Assembly (NCBI GenBank): GCA_030998225.1 | Contig: JAPYXD010000714.1 | Location: 1,054,001-1,118,000, forward strand | DNA: 64,000 nt | Source of the DNA: Diplolepis rosae | Taxonomy: Eukaryota > Arthropoda > Insecta > Hymenoptera > Diplolepididae | Reading direction: 5' to 3' | In this document: one piece after another, positions 20,156-32,115 of the stretch | Numbering within the stretch: position 1 is the stretch's first letter | How the letters are laid out: each line of letters begins with the position of its first letter | Translations under genes and position numbers: made by a program | The notes under the pieces: model-generated | Seen by the model: only the letters and a program-made list of their open reading frames with translations | The model's database searches: none | What the model was told of the DNA's origin: nothing

Positions 20156-21655
20156 TTAATTTTGTACTTGCACATGTGAACGTTTTAGTCTATTAATGTG
20201 AACTACAGTAGGTTTGCCTTTATAGCTTATTTTTACATTCCCCTTTCCTAACACTTCCAATATGTTATAAGGCCCTGTATAATGGCTGTCAAGTTTTTTA
20301 ATTTTACCTCCTTTTAATAAAAATACGTTATCTCCAATTTTTACTTCTAAAGGATTTATTTCGTTATCATAATATTTTTTCGATTTATCTTTTGCTGAAA
20401 TAAGATTCTCTCTTGCTTGTGTTCGCATTTCATGTAGTTGTGTTACGAAATTAATTAAATAATCATCATATGTTTGTAATTTTTCCTGTTGTGATAAAGG
20501 TTCACTGGAAGGTTCGCGAGCTAGTTTACCAAAAACCAATTCAAAGGGTGTGCATTTTGTGCCTTCATGTACACTAGTATTATACGAGAACATTGCTAGT
20601 TCAAGCCAATCATCGCATTCTGAATTTTTTGCAACAAATTGTTTGAGATATTCTCCTAAAACCTGATGTGAACATTCTAATGATCCGTTTGATTGAGGGT
20701 GAAAAGCTGTGGTACGAAATTGTATAATTCTAAATCGTTTTGCCAATCTTCTTAATAAATTACGTTAAAAATCTCTGCCTCGGTCAGTAAGTACTCCTTT
20801 CGGCGATCCAAATATACAAATAAACTTTTTCTCGAAAGCATCTGCTATCGTACTAGCTTGGTGATTAGGAAGAGGTATTGCTAAAGAATATTTTGTAAAA
20901 TTGTCTTGTATGGTTAGAATATATAAGTTACCAGATTTTGTCTCAGGTAGTGGACCAACAATGTCCATTGATATCTTTTCGAAAGCAGTAGTGGGTGTGT
21001 CAGTGATTACCATAGGATTTTTTGTTTTGACTCTGATTAAGTTTTTCAGTTGACATTGTAAACAGCCTAGAATATATTTTTGAATGTCTACTTTCATATT
21101 TTCCCAAAAAAGTTTTTGGCGAATTTGACTATAAGCTTTTGTGACGCCTTTACGGCCTCCTAATGCTAAAGAATGAGCTTCTTCAATTAAATGAGTTCGT
21201 TTTTCCTTTGATGGATATTGCGTTATGCCGTTGCAAACTATAATTTTTGTAGTTGAATTTGAAAAATTTGAATCGAAAATTGATGTCACTTCTTCCCAGG
21301 GTATATGATTAATTCTGGCAGTTTTTGAAATACTAATTGATATTAATTTAAATTTTTGGGATAATTCATGTAATGAGTGAATTGATAATTTTATATTATT
21401 TGAAGTTTCGGATAAATTGTTCTTAATTTCTTCTTCAATTTCTTTCTTCAAACTTATCTTCAAAATTTTCCTCAGGATTGTCTTCAAAATTTTCTTCCAA
21501 ATTTTCTTCATAATTTTCTCCATGATTTCCTTCGTGTGAGGTTTCAATGTCGTTGATTTCATCTTCTGAGGTTGAAAAATAAATTTCACTTTCTTCGCTT
21601 TTAAATCCGTTAATATTTTTTGGCTTCTTGGCATTCTTCGTTTTGTTTTTTGCAT
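20156..21655 (-). pseudogene. Gypsy-A integrase, split near 20760
   Basis: The first part (21655-20765) has an HHCC-like zinc region (EEAHSLALGGRKGVTKAYSQ and CLQCQLKNLIRVKT), the first catalytic Asp in EKISMDIVGPLPET and the second in a TDRGRDF block. After a break at about 20760 the second part (20746-20156) continues with FRTTAFHPQSNGSLECSHQV and the third acidic residue, then YYDNEINPLEVKIGDNVFLL and a GPY/F module (HYTGPYNILEVLGKGNVKI). It ends HVQVQN at a natural stop. Integrase joins element DNA to the host. Only the mid-gene break appears to inactivate it. Confidence 0.88.
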
Positions 21656-21699
21656 GAGTTTGTTTCAAATAATGTAAATAATCAGGATCAGAGTCGAAA

Positions 21700-22556
21700 T
21701 CTGATTCTACTTTTGTTAGGCTTTCTTTTTGCATATTTATTTCTGGTAATTCATCTTCATATATTTGTTTTCTTGGTCTACCTCTCTTTCTTTTTGTTAG
21801 AAAGGGAATATTTTTCAAATTTGTAATTAGATTTTTTCTTGGCCTACCTTGTGGTTTTTTCACAAGAGGTTTACAAGCAAAATTTTCGTCTAATTTTTCT
21901 TGAGTTTCATTTCGATTCAAATTTTTTTCTTTTTCTTGCTCTATTCTTTTTTGAGCTCTTGTAGTAAAAGTTTTCCATAATAAATTTTCGTATTTTTTGG
22001 AAAACATTGTAGTTAATAAAAATATTGTCATAAAAATAAGTCTTGAAGCCATATTTTTGAATAAATTTGTGTATTTTAAAATATTCTTACCAATCTCACT
22101 AAATGATTCTTCGTTAAGGAATTCTTGTAAAAATTCTGGAATTTTTGAGTCAATATTTAATATTTGGGCTACTGAAATTTCACTAGAATGATCTACGTCG
22201 TCTGGTACGATTCCTGGATTTAAGTTTCTTCGTTTTAAAGGTCTTACCTCATTTTTAGAGTTTTATTGTTTATTTCTTGTAAACGTTTTCTTGGAAAACA
22301 TTTTTTCTTGAGAAGTGATAAAAGTATCATTGTCATCGTCTTGTAAATTTTTTGATTTCTCTTTTTTATCATCAATAGGGTTTCTTGAGAGAGCGTCTGC
22401 ATTTACATCCATTTTTCCTGCTTTGTAAATTACATCAAAATCATATTCTGCGAGTTTCACTCTCCAAAGTGAAACTCGTGAACAAGGGTCTTTAGAATTT
22501 TGATACCAAACTAGAGGTTTGTGATCAGTCACTAAAGTAAACTTTCTCCCATACAA
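21700..22556 (-). pseudogene. Gypsy-A RNase H end and long linker with two AT-hooks
   Basis: RNase H residues remain in 22556-22263 (FTLVTDHKPLVWYQNSKDPC, DVNADALSRNPID). Between RNase H and integrase is an unusually long charged linker. It contains two AT-hook-like motifs, KKPQGRPRK (about 21839-21860) and KRKRGRPRKQ (about 21768-21800), which in other proteins bind the minor groove of AT-rich DNA. Gypsy-B has a long acidic linker at the same place but no AT-hooks that I can see. Confidence 0.75.
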
Positions 22557-23578
22557 ATATCGTTTATATTATGTAGAGGATGCGAATCGCCAATTGTTTT
22601 TTCATTTAATTTACGAAAATCAAGAACCATTCTCCATTTTATTTTTCCTTGAAAAATGAAAAAAATATTTCTCACTGTCAAATAAGTTAATTTTCACTGA
22701 AATAATCAGTGAAATTTGACTGATTTACAGTAAACTGTTTTTAGCTATTTGAATCAGTCAAATTTCACTGATAATCAGTATATTTTGACTGATTCAAATT
22801 TAGAAAGTGCATTATCTTTAAATAATTTTTCTACGTGTTCATATTCATCTTCATTTAAATGGTCTAAACGAAGAAGTTTTTTAATACATTCTACTCTGTC
22901 TTCGTCTGTTACATTATAAATTTTGCACGAGTTAATTAGAGAATTGTCAGTTCTTAAAAAGTTATTTAATATTTTACTTGATAAATCTTCGTTATTTGAT
23001 TGTTTAATATTATGTAATTTTTCAATTTGTTTATAACATTCTTGTTCTTCAAAATCTTCTGAATTAACTATTGGGACGGATAATGTTATCGGTTTTTCAT
23101 TCGTATTTGCAAATTTTAAATAAGCTTTTCCCTTGTGATTTTTTGCAACTGCATCACCTACGTAGACGCCATCTTGGATGTGTAATCGAGGTACATACCC
23201 TTCACTCTTTTATGTATTTTTTACATTAACATAAAATGTTGTAACTGTCCGAGCTGGAATAGTAAATGTATTGGTAGCTTTAAAAGAGTAACAATGGTTC
23301 TCAATTTCTATGCATTTTGAAGTATAGTTTATATTTACACTATTATCTTGAAAAAATTCTGATCCTAATACTCCATCTTCTTCTACTGGGACTTCATTCG
23401 GAATAATGTTAAATATTGTTGGATAACCAAAAATGTTTATTTGTACTTGTCCTAATGTGTAAAGTGGTAAATCATTAATTCCTGTGAGTTTTAATACGTT
23501 ATGGCTATTTATTGATACTTCAGGGTTGAGAACCTTTTGTTTAATTAAATTTCGAGCAGCACCAGTATCAATCATCAT
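22557..23578 (-). pseudogene. Gypsy-A protease and deleted reverse transcriptase
   Basis: Protease is recognisable at 23578-23210 (MMIDTGAARNLIKQKV, GVLGSEFF). The following region keeps a linker and then, after the MITE, the first RT block (KWRMVLDFRKLNEKTIGDSH), ending near 22560. There the sequence jumps straight into RNase H. The palm with the catalytic YxDD box is gone, so a deletion of several hundred bases must have removed it. This copy cannot encode a working RT. Confidence 0.82.
22669..22807 (-). repeat. Palindromic MITE (CAGTCAAATTTCACTGA family) in Gypsy-A
   Basis: Repeated forms of AATCAGTCAAATTTCACTGA occur in both orientations within about 140 bp, so the strand can fold on itself. 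The copy separates two parts of Gypsy-A's RT region. Related copies are at 27944-28101 and 32604-32761. No coding capacity. Confidence 0.75.
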
Positions 23579-23694
23579 GTGTGTTGGATTTTTTAAACCT
23601 TCCGTTGATATTATAATTGATGGAATCGAAGTGGACTTTGAAATATTTATTGTCGTTGTATGATCGTTAGAAGTCGATGCCAGTGGTTCTCGAC

Positions 23695-24880
23695 TTATGC
23701 TTCCTTCAGTGCACCCGTGCTGGGGAGAGGTTTGGAGTTTTCCTGATGAGCTGTTTGTGATTGGTTATTTGGTTGTATCTTGCAGTCTCGTATTAAATGG
23801 CCCGGTTTTCTACAGTAATTGCAAATTATTTCAGTATAATTTGAATTTTGTTGAGTGTTATTATTCTGTAAAAATCTATTTTCATATGGTTCATTTTGAT
23901 TTTGAAACTGTCCTAAGTTGAATGTTTTATTATGTCCTGGATTCCATTGTCTATTATTATCATTATTATTGTACACATTTCTAGATACTTTATTATTATT
24001 GTTGTTTCTTTGTTGTATAAAATGATTATTATTGTTTCTATAATTATTATTTCTATTTTGCAAATTATTATTGTTATTGTTATCAAAATTATAATTTTCA
24101 TTCCTTAAAAAATTGTTATTCGGAAAATTATTGTAATTGTTTCTTGAAGAATTATTATTATTACTTCTTTGACCATTTAAATTACTATATAATTGTTGGT
24201 TAGGATGCAAAATTTTTTTTGTTTATTATTAAGAACTGCCTCTTGGGCTTTACTTAAATGAAAACATTTTTCAGTTGCATGACCTGACTTTTTACAAATT
24301 AAACAAATAAATTTATCTTCGCGTGTCACATTAAACCGAGTAACCTTATTATTTTTATTATTTGTTTGTTCGTCACTTTTTAAACATTCCATATTTTTAT
24401 TTTTTCGTAGTGCGGAATTTGCAGCCAATCTTCGTTCAATATCAATACTGTCGTTAATGACTTCCCTGAAAGTATCCTTTTCTTCTACACGAATTTCTAA
24501 CTCGGTACATAAGCCGCGTATAAAACATTGTATTACATCTCTTTCTTAATTTTGATTAAAAGCATTATCTACCTGACCGCCATTATTGAGTCTGTGAGCA
24601 TCTTCTATTCTGTCAACAATTTCTTTAACTCTGGCGGCATAGGAAAGGACATTTTCTCTTTCCCACATAAATGTGTTACCTAATTCTCCCTGTAACTGGT
24701 TCACGCTTTACGCAGGGATACATACTCTTTTCAATTTTCCTATCAATTCCTCTATTGTTGCATAAGTTGAACCAAAAATGCATTTTCTAGCTTCTCCAGT
24801 TAATTTTCCTCTTAATAACCTTGCGAGGTTTATTTTTTATAAATTTACAATATTTTGTATTGAGCGTTGTCTTAGATTGT
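23695..24880 (-). pseudogene. Gypsy-A gag: capsid, two CCHC knuckles, Asn-rich spacer
   Basis: Capsid-like residues lie in 24880-24430 with in-frame stops. The first knuckle is CLICKKSGHATEKC (24428-24177 frame). After a frame change, a strongly Asn-rich stretch (AAT repeats, about 23925-24180) follows, and then the second knuckle, CNYCRKPGHLIRDC. It ends before the protease. The same knuckle, Asn/Gln-rich spacer, knuckle order occurs in Gypsy-B gag. Confidence 0.83.
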
Positions 24881-25424
24881 TCATTGTTATTTTAAATTAT
24901 TCAATTGTTTATAACAATAAAAAAACTATGTTACTTATTTTAAATAACAATATAATTTGAAATGAAATTTGTAATTCTTCATTTGGAAATAAAATAATGA
25001 TATAAAGATATAATTAATTCAAATATTCAAATTAAATAAATAATCGCTCAATTGATTGTAAATTTATGATTTTTAATAATAAATTTCTTAAAATAATGAA
25101 ATATTTTTATTTACCAACTGCATGTGCCTTTTGTCTGAATTAAAATTATTTATTTTATTTATTTATAAATTGTTCATAACAACTAAACAAATTTATTTAT
25201 AACAATTATCATTCAAAATATTCATAAATTATTTGTATTATATTGGACAAGTTAACTTGAGTACAAATCCTTGAAAAAGTTTTTTTTTGCAATTAAAAAT
25301 ATTCTGTTCCTCAAGGGGGTCTCCTTATTCAGAACCTTCAAATAAGGCAGTCGTTTCCAATTTTCTTTGAAGCAGAAAATAAAAACATTGGTCAAAGATT
25401 TTGCGCATGTATTTAGATACATAT
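24881..25424. other. AT-rich stretch, nothing recognised
   Basis: This lies between the truncated gag of Gypsy-A and the first base of the Gypsy-B LTR. I see no LTR, TIR or coding signal. The missing 5' end of Gypsy-A would have been here. Confidence 0.45.
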
Positions 25425-25655
25425 GTCACGTCCTGTGACCATCTCTAGTACATAAATAATAATAACACTTTTTATGTTAATCAACGAATCTACAGTTGTA
25501 AAGCACGCGGAAGCATTAGGTGCGTAATGTAAACAAGTTGTAAAGGGAAAGAGAGAAGTGAGAAACGATGAATGAACATAGTAAAGGTATTAGCTATTTT
25601 TGGAAGAGGGACTCCGTCTCACCGTGTTATGTCAACAAACTTCCCAGACCGGTAG
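25425..25655 (+). repeat. Gypsy-B 5' LTR, first part (left of the hAT)
   Basis: Matches 45163-45394 of the 3' LTR closely. It ends in ACCGGTAG, the 8 bp duplicated by the hAT insertion. Confidence 0.9.
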
Positions 25656-28590
25656 CAGTGTCTCCAGAACGTGGGATTTTTCGGCCCCCACCACGTTCCC
25701 ATCTGGGAGAAACACATGCAAACGTGGCGTGTCAGTGTGTCGGCTCTGAGACACGCTGCGGTCACCAGCTTCGTGTAAAGCCGAAGGTGCACGAAGACGG
25801 ACTTCGTTACAATGCTTGAGTTTTCAAGTTATTTTTAGATTTCACGCTTTCGTTTATCGAGTCGAAATTAAGAATTGTATTTTTCTCGAGTACGTGCAAA
25901 AGAGGCGCGAAGCAGACGACGAATTTGAATTTACGAAGTATATAGTTCAAGAAATAACACTTTTCTTCAATTTCTTGAAGAAAGTCTGCATGAAATAAAC
26001 ATCAGTATGATCTTGGAAAATTTCATGAGGATTTCAACACTTCAAAAATAAACTTTCAGTGAAATTTAGTGACAATAAATGTATAAAATTTGAATCAATA
26101 TATAATTTTCCATTCAAATTTATATACTTCTTACTAATTTTGTACATTTAACAATTTTTCAATTAGAACAATATTTTCTATCAAGATAAAATGAACATAA
26201 AATTAAAGTTCATAATTTATATTTTCAGTTATATGTTAGAAATATTTTCATCTTACATTTTTGTAGCCTAAGTACAAACTTTTCATTCCAAAACTTAAAA
26301 TCTCTACGGAAATGGAAAATAGTCTAATAGCAGTAGATAAATTAAAAAGCTAAAATATGTGTTTATTGGTATTTCCATATTAACATATAAATATCAATCA
26401 ACTTTAAATTTTACATAAAAATGTTCGTTCGCAGTGTTCAAATCTTGTTACAATTTGACAAGATTTTATGGAGGAGTGCAATCTTTTGGATGAAATATTT
26501 TGTAGTTCTTAATTTGTCTGTCCGTCTGAAATCGTAGTAAGATTTGAACAGTAAACAACAAATTTTCCAATAGAATTCAGGATCAATAATAATTGATTCA
26601 GGAAATACTTCAACTCTGTAGAGCATTTTTGTATTTCGAATTCAAAATGTGTGCTTAAGCCACAAAAAAGTAAGCAAAATTCAAAATGTGTGCTTAAGCC
26701 ACAAAAAAGTAAGCTGAAAATGTAGATATAAAACTAATTATGTCATGTTTATGTCTTCTTAATGGAAAATACTTTGCATATAATTCTCTAATTCGATATT
26801 TTTTTAATGTATGAACATTCAAGAAATTGATAAATATTCCATCTTTTTATAGGAACTAAAAATTTCCGGATAATGCTTTGATTGAGAAAGCTAAAAATTT
26901 GTCAAATATTGATATAAATTGCAATTTTACAATTGCATTATTTTTCAAATATTTTAACATCTCTTCAATCTTGATAATTCTTACAGAAGTTTATTTCATG
27001 TGAGTGACTTTTTCTTTTTCTAATGAAAGATTTCGTAATTCTAAATTCGGCCCAATTCGTAACATTGTAAAAAGATTTTAAAACTTCATAAAATTTTTTT
27101 TTCTGTTTTATTCAAAGTCAATAAATATTCAATGTTTGGAATCGAAATATTAAGTAAATGATTTTGAATTTCTGGGAATAAACTGCTTTAATAAGACAAT
27201 CTTTCTTCTTTGTGAGAAATCTCAATTTTAAAATTAAAATTCTACGCATAGGATACAAAAACATAATATGAAAATACTTTTATTACAGAATTTTGAAATA
27301 TACAAGTTGACCAATTTTTAATCGAGTAAATCGGCTACTTTGAGCAAAAAATTATGTTAAAAATATTTTATCAAAAAAAAATAAGACACATTAAATTACG
27401 GTTTAAAATCCACATTCATAGATTGATGGTAAAAGCAGTTTAAAGTTTTTTAATCTTACGTTTTAGTGACGTATGCACAGACTTTTAATCAGATAAATGA
27501 AATGCTTTATAGAAAGTCAAAATTTTCTTATTACTGCACTTAATCAAATTTATAAAGTAAAAATATTTTTTAATTGATGCTTTCACTCAATTCTTTAAAC
27601 ATTCATTAATTGAAAATTGTACTCAAAATTTAATCTTGCAGCGTTCCAATATTCCCACAATGTTACAAAATCTTATTAATCATTATTTTAGTCGAATTAT
27701 TTTCAAAATATTTAAAAAATAAATGTAAATATTTTGATTAAATACTCTGTCAAATTTTGCATTTGACTGATCTTGCAAAATTGTTGAAAGTTTTGAATAC
27801 CGATAGAAGAAACTTTAAATGAAATTTTATGTCCATAAATGCTTAAAGTTCTATATAGAAATATCAACTACAACGTTCTCAAATTTTATAAATAAACTAC
27901 TAAATTTTCGGATTTTTTTAAAAACTGTACAAATTTCAAATATGAATCAGTCAAAATCTACTGATTATCAGTGAAATTTGACTGATTTAAATAACTAAAA
28001 ACAGGTTACTGTGAAAAATATTGTTTCCACTGATGATTCAGTGAAAAGGCAAATCACTGATTCAATCAGTGAAAATTTGACTGATTCAGATTTAGAGTGT
28101 ATACAAATTTCAAATATAAAGTGTACTCTGTACATTAATCAAACAAATTTAGAAGATGAATATTTTAATAAATATTCCTAAATATTATTGGAATATGATA
28201 CATATCGATTTAGAAAAACTTCTTCAAAGTACTCAGACATTTTTCTTATTTTACGACATTTTTGCACCATGTTTGACCTTTGGGTAGGATTCAAGAAAAC
28301 AATTGTAGACATACTTTCATTACTTAGTAAAATACTATGAAGACTTGCTTTTTAAATTAAAGCGAAAACTTTTAAAACCTTTAACAATCGGTTGCATAGA
28401 TTCTGCTCTAATCTTGGACGCAATTAGAGAAATAGGTTTTTTTGCTTTTTTTAGATCTAGTTTTTGCCTTAAGCATAAAAGAAAGAAAACACATTTGAAA
28501 TATTAAAATAAAAAAGCTGGTTCATTCTTAGAGAATCCCAAATATTCTGAAATAAAACTCCTTTCCACACCACCACGGAGGTAGAGTTTA
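25656..28590 (+). repeat. Left arm of the hAT inverted repeat
   Basis: Complementary to 32116-35049. The outer 180 bp is GC-rich and the remainder AT-rich noncoding. Symmetry stops at GGTAGAGTTTA (28590). Short reading frames in the arms are mirrored in both and are not genes. Confidence 0.92.
27944..28101 (+). repeat. Palindromic MITE in the left hAT arm
   Basis: This 158-bp unit is rich in CAGTCAAAT/ATTTGACTG words and is flanked by 16-bp direct repeats TACAAATTTCAAATAT (27928-27943 and 28102-28117). Same family as 22669-22807. Confidence 0.75.
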
Positions 28591-29391
28591 CTAGTAATAG
28601 TTCAATAAATTTTATGTACTCTAAATAAATTTTTTCGTAATTGCAGAAAACTTATTCCAAATACAAAAATTGTATCTTTAAATGTACAGGATAATTAAAT
28701 ATAAAAATCGTTCGAATTTGAATTTCAAGGACTTGTACACACTTTCAAGGCACATCGTTTTTCCTTTTGCAAAAATTTTTAAAACTACTAATTTTTCAAG
28801 TAATTGGGAGAAGTACATTTTAAAAAAAAATTGTTTACTCTACTTCCACTCGCGCTAGCTTAACAAATTTTCAGAATTTTACGATTTGATTAATATTGTA
28901 TTAAGTGTCTACATTTTCTGAAACTATCTACAGGAGAAAAATTTTAATACTTTAGTAAAGAAAGTTTTCTGAAAAGTTATAGCTCAATCAGATTAATAGC
29001 CAAAAAGTTACCAATGTTTTAAATCGCAAACGAACGGTATAGAGGTCAAATTGGAGACGAAAACAAATAATAATAGCAACCTTCTTTTGTTTTCTTCTAA
29101 GATATACTTGATTCTCGCTTTATGCGTTATTTGAGAAGGCAAGAGTGTGGATTCTTCATATTTTTATCGTAATTCCTTATTGAAAACGGCAAAAGTAAGA
29201 ATATTATATTATTATTTGGTGATATGTGAGTGCTCTTACGTACGTTATTGTTTGATGCTTGTGGCTAAGTTTATTTTGTGAAACTTAATTTGTGTGCAGA
29301 TTACAAATTATTCACATTCGCTCAATTTTATCGACTTTTCACATTATTAATTCTTTTCAAATAATTCTGTTTTCCTTCGTCGTATAATTTA

Positions 29392-31543
29392 TTGTTCACA
29401 ATGAGTAATCCGGTTGACCCAAATTCGAGTGTTTTGAAGGACAGCCAGGTTCAAACGAAGGTTGACCACCGTTTGAACTCTGGTTCAAACGAATGTCAAC
29501 CCGCTAGAAAAGTCATGAAAAATGCAAAAAACTTTCAGTTGGGATGGTTTGAGGAATTTCCGTCGTGGAGAGAGTGGGTGGTTACATTAGCAGATGAAAC
29601 AAGATTTCATAAAATAAATAATATAAAAAATTAATAAAATAAATAAAACGTTGCTATGTGGCAAATCGGAAATTGAAAAGCATGAAGCATCTTTATCAGA
29701 CAGAAAGAAGCAAGAGTTTTCAAATAAATTAGAATGTTATGGAGTAGTAAGTGAAAATTCTTCTAATGTAACTGCCAATTCTTACAGTGTTGAACCTTGT
29801 GTAGCAAGTTCTTCTGCTTCAGAATTCACAAATTCCACGATTCCGGAAAGTATTACTTTCAAACAGAAAGTACAAGAAGCAGAGATTAGGATTAGTACAT
29901 TTTTCGTAGAGCATAATTTACCATTCGCGATTTCATCAGAATTGATAGGACTTTTCCAAGATATGGAAACTTCGGTTTTAAAAGACGTTCGATTGAGCCA
30001 CACTAAAATGGTCCTAGTTGTAAATAACGTCGTATGTGCTGCTGAAACTGATCACATGGCAAATATTTTGCGTAAGCAATCATTTTCAGTGTACGAAGAC
30101 GAAACGACCGACAGGACTCTAGAAAAGTGGCTGTCATTAATGGTTCGATATGTGGAGCCAACGACATTTTCTGTCAGGGTGGAATTGCTCCAGCTTATTA
30201 ATGTAAATGCTTCGGATTGTTCTGCCTCTAAAATTTTTGATGCGTTCGAAAAAGCATTGTCCGGGAAGAAAATCCCTTTATCTAATATCTGTGCTTTAGC
30301 TTGTGATAATGCACAGGTGATGGTCGGCAATAGGTTCTCATTTAAAACAAAATTAAAGGAAACAAGTCCCCGTTTAATTGTTTTCCCATGTGTCTCGCAT
30401 TCGTCAGCAATTGTAGCAAAATATGCTTGTGCCACAATCCCAGATGTAGAGGATTTAATCAAAGATTTGCCAGCTTTTCTTAATGCTAGCTCCAAGCGAA
30501 CGGCTATTTTTCGATCGATTGTTTTGGAATTAGGAAATGACTATCAAAAAATTCCTAGTCATTCTGAAACTCGCTGGCTTGTCCGCTATCGATGCATAGA
30601 TATTATAATAAAGAATTGGGAAGTTATTCTTCAGTATCTTATGGTCCTCGTATCTGAGAAGGTAGACAAGGCCAAAGACTTGTTAGGAAAAATGCAGAAT
30701 CCTTTGACACTCGCATATTTCCTATTCTTGAAATTTACTTTGAATAGGTTCAACGTATACAATGCGAAATTTCAAAGTCGCGAAACAATGGTTCAGGAAC
30801 TCCAGCCAAACTCGGCTAAATTCTTCGTATGGATTCTTAGCAGTTATTTGAAAGAGGGTCTTCTTCAACCGAATTTATTCTTTCAAATCATTAGAAATGT
30901 TAACTTTGCAGATCCTAGTAATCAAAAGCCGCTTCAAGACATTGACGTTGGTAAGGAAACGCGAGAATATTTCCAGCAGCAACTTACAAACAAGAAATTG
31001 AAAATAGTAGAAGTTGATCTATTTCTTCGTAATTGCTTGAAATTTTATGTCACAGCAAGCGAAGAAATTCGCAATCGACTTCCTTTTGATGACATCTTTT
31101 TGTCTTGCGTTGCTGTTTTCCGGCCTCAAGTAGCTTTCTATGCTGATCGAAGCGAAACTTTTCCTAGGGTCTGGAAAGTTTGTCAAGATTTAGGGTCGTT
31201 TGATAGAATAGGTGTACAAAAAGAGTGGGATTCTTTACTCAAAATCAGACAGGAACTCAAAGAAAAGTGGTCGAATTTATCTTTTGACGAAATGTGGTCT
31301 AGTATCGGTGTATCTTCGACGAGTACAGGAGAAAAACTTTTTCCAAATTTGACCTCAGTATTGAATCATGTTCGGAGTCTTCCTCATTCAAATACTGAGG
31401 CGGAGCGAGGTTTCTCCATGCTCACGGACGCGAAAACTCCCAAAAGAAATCGCTTAGGAAACAGGACGGTCAACTCAATTTGTGTTACTCGATCAGCCCT
31501 AAAGGCGAGAGCTGAAACAGCCAGAACAACGAGCATCACTTAG
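29392..31543 (+). pseudogene. hAT transposase, N-terminus interrupted
   Basis: The transposase cuts the element out and inserts it. An N-terminal part (29392-29634) with NFQLGWFEEFPSWREWV resembles the start of a zinc-finger-containing hAT protein. A short AT-rich tract (about 29605-29645) changes the frame, and the main frame (29651-31543, 630 codons) begins near LLCGKSEIEKHEAS, apparently the second half of that finger. It continues through ALACDNAQVMVGNRF, SETRWLVRYRCIDIIIKNW and the C-terminal hAT dimerisation block HSNTEAERGFSML. The long frame is fully open. The N-terminal lesion may inactivate DNA binding, unless the AT tract is removed by splicing, for which I see no good sites. Confidence 0.85.
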
Positions 31544-32115
31544 AAGCATTTGCAATTAATGACCGAAAATCTATATGAGATGGCAGAAAGTGATAGGGAA
31601 AGTGGTTTGTCGCTCTTCGCTCACGAAAGAGAGGATTAATTCTAATGGCCAAGGCACGGCGTTAATCAATTTCAAACCCCTTTCTTACTCACAAAATAAT
31701 GACATTTTATTTCTTATATCAGAGATACGTTCTTTATTCCTTTCGTCGCGTTCCTCGGGTATGGACATTTTTTAGTTTTAATTATTATTTTGTGAGTAAA
31801 AAAACCTACTGACATTGAGTAATATCACGCTTTGGGCATAAGTGAGAGGCAAGGGGACTCACAATAATCAAGCACCCCAAATCATCCCGAATTAATCAAA
31901 CTTCTTCATTATTTGATTTAAAACAAAACATTTTTGTTCGACGTATACTGGCATTTGATAGAGGCAAGCCTGAAGTACGGGCTACATTTGTAGCGTTTTT
32001 TACCACTTTGCTTCATTTTTTTCCTTTTTTCTTTTTGCTTGAAAGCAAAAACCCTTTTCGTTTCGTAGGACGTGGACTAGGCCTACAGGGGATACCACGT
32101 AAAAAAAACGAGCCT

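Larger units (their letters stand above)
20156..24880 (-). mobile_element. 5'-truncated Ty3/gypsy element (Gypsy-A)
   Basis: From high to low coordinate I find gag, protease, a remnant of the RT start, the RNase H end, a long linker and integrase, all minus strand. The gag N-terminus and 5' LTR are missing at about 24880, and no LTR is visible after integrase. Its proteins resemble those of Gypsy-B (37813-43490), including shared integrase and RNase H blocks, so the two are family relatives. It carries several stops, an RT-removing deletion and a palindromic MITE. Confidence 0.87.

Noticed and set aside
25568..25819. 83-codon frame spanning the LTR/hAT junction
   Set aside because: Crosses an insertion border. 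The frame is accidental.
26438..26626. 62-codon frame mirrored at 34079-34267
   Set aside because: Falls in AT-rich hAT arms and is present only because the arms are copies.
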